Source of the DNA: Candidatus Thalassarchaeum betae
GTDB taxonomy: Archaea > Thermoplasmatota > Poseidoniia > Poseidoniales > Thalassarchaeaceae
Direction: 5' to 3'
DNA: 64,000 nt
Assembly: GCA_003193925.1 (NCBI GenBank)
Contig: PSPG01000003.1
Span: 40,797 to 104,796, forward strand
In this document: in pieces, positions 63,998 to 64,000 of the stretch
Layout of the letters: every line of letters starts with the position of its first letter
How positions within the stretch are numbered: position 1 is the stretch's first letter
Translations under genes and position numbers: made by a program
Notes under the pieces: model-generated
Told to the model about the DNA's origin: nothing
Databases searched by the model: none
Seen by the model: the letters and a program-made list of their open reading frames with translations, nothing else

Positions 63998-64000
63998 CCA

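Overview
The window looks like a chromosome segment of an uncultivated archaeon, most likely a Thermoplasmatota lineage such as the marine Poseidoniia (Marine Group II). Archaeal signs are the archaeal shikimate genes (ADH synthase, DHQ synthase II and GHMP-type shikimate kinase, followed by aroC), the archaeal FAD synthetase RibL, a Gar1-like protein, tRNA genes with encoded CCA, TATA-type upstream regions and a PGF-CTERM type C-terminal sorting tail. G+C is high (roughly 60% by eye). Genes are tightly packed, often with 4-base ATGA/GTGA overlaps. No insertion sequence, prophage, rRNA or CRISPR array is visible. The lineage call is an inference from gene content.

Region by region. 1-5.5 kb: a secreted subtilase cut by the window edge, a GHMP sugar kinase, then a riboflavin/FAD operon (ribB-ribL-ribE-ribH) and a methyltransferase. 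5.6-14 kb: thioredoxin reductase, a small membrane protein, a ubiquitin-like-protein activating E1 with rhodanese, a one-chain 2-oxoacid dehydrogenase E1 with an N-terminal zinc ribbon, a Na+/Ca2+ exchanger, an acyl-CoA dehydrogenase and a MocA-like cytidylyltransferase. 14-22 kb: ZIP transporter, XdhC, an AT-rich two-TM gene, a subtilase lipoprotein, and a three-subunit molybdenum hydroxylase resembling 4-hydroxybenzoyl-CoA reductase. mocA and xdhC are probably its cofactor maturation genes. 22-28 kb: a secreted protein and a membrane cluster of a DUF4350-like protein, MoxR ATPase, DUF58 protein and a polytopic membrane protein.

28-32.6 kb (minus strand): early and late shikimate enzymes in one operon, then exonuclease III. 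32.6-42 kb (minus): a MacB/FtsX-type ABC permease and its ATPase, a large membrane protein, an EF-hand surface lipoprotein and an M28 peptidase. 42-48.5 kb: two tRNA-Leu genes, gpsA, a small possible winged-helix protein, an FTR1 iron permease divergent from a surface protein across a DtxR-like palindrome, a Gar1 domain fused to three RanBP2-type zinc fingers, and a TPR membrane protein. 48.5-64 kb: adenosylhomocysteinase, a 2142-residue FG-GAP surface protein, an unknown protein, aconitase, a membrane-anchored cyclophilin, a 2-oxoacid:ferredoxin oxidoreductase pair, a strong hairpin and tRNA-Gln at the edge.

Together the genes suggest an aerobic or facultative heterotroph that breaks down protein outside the cell (two S8 proteases, one M28 peptidase, large surface proteins), burns fatty and branched-chain acids, and makes its own flavins and aromatic amino acids. 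No stretch over 300 bases lacks a gene. The longest gaps are 22837-23016, 60890-61050 and 8167-8321, and the first and last of these hold small inverted repeats.
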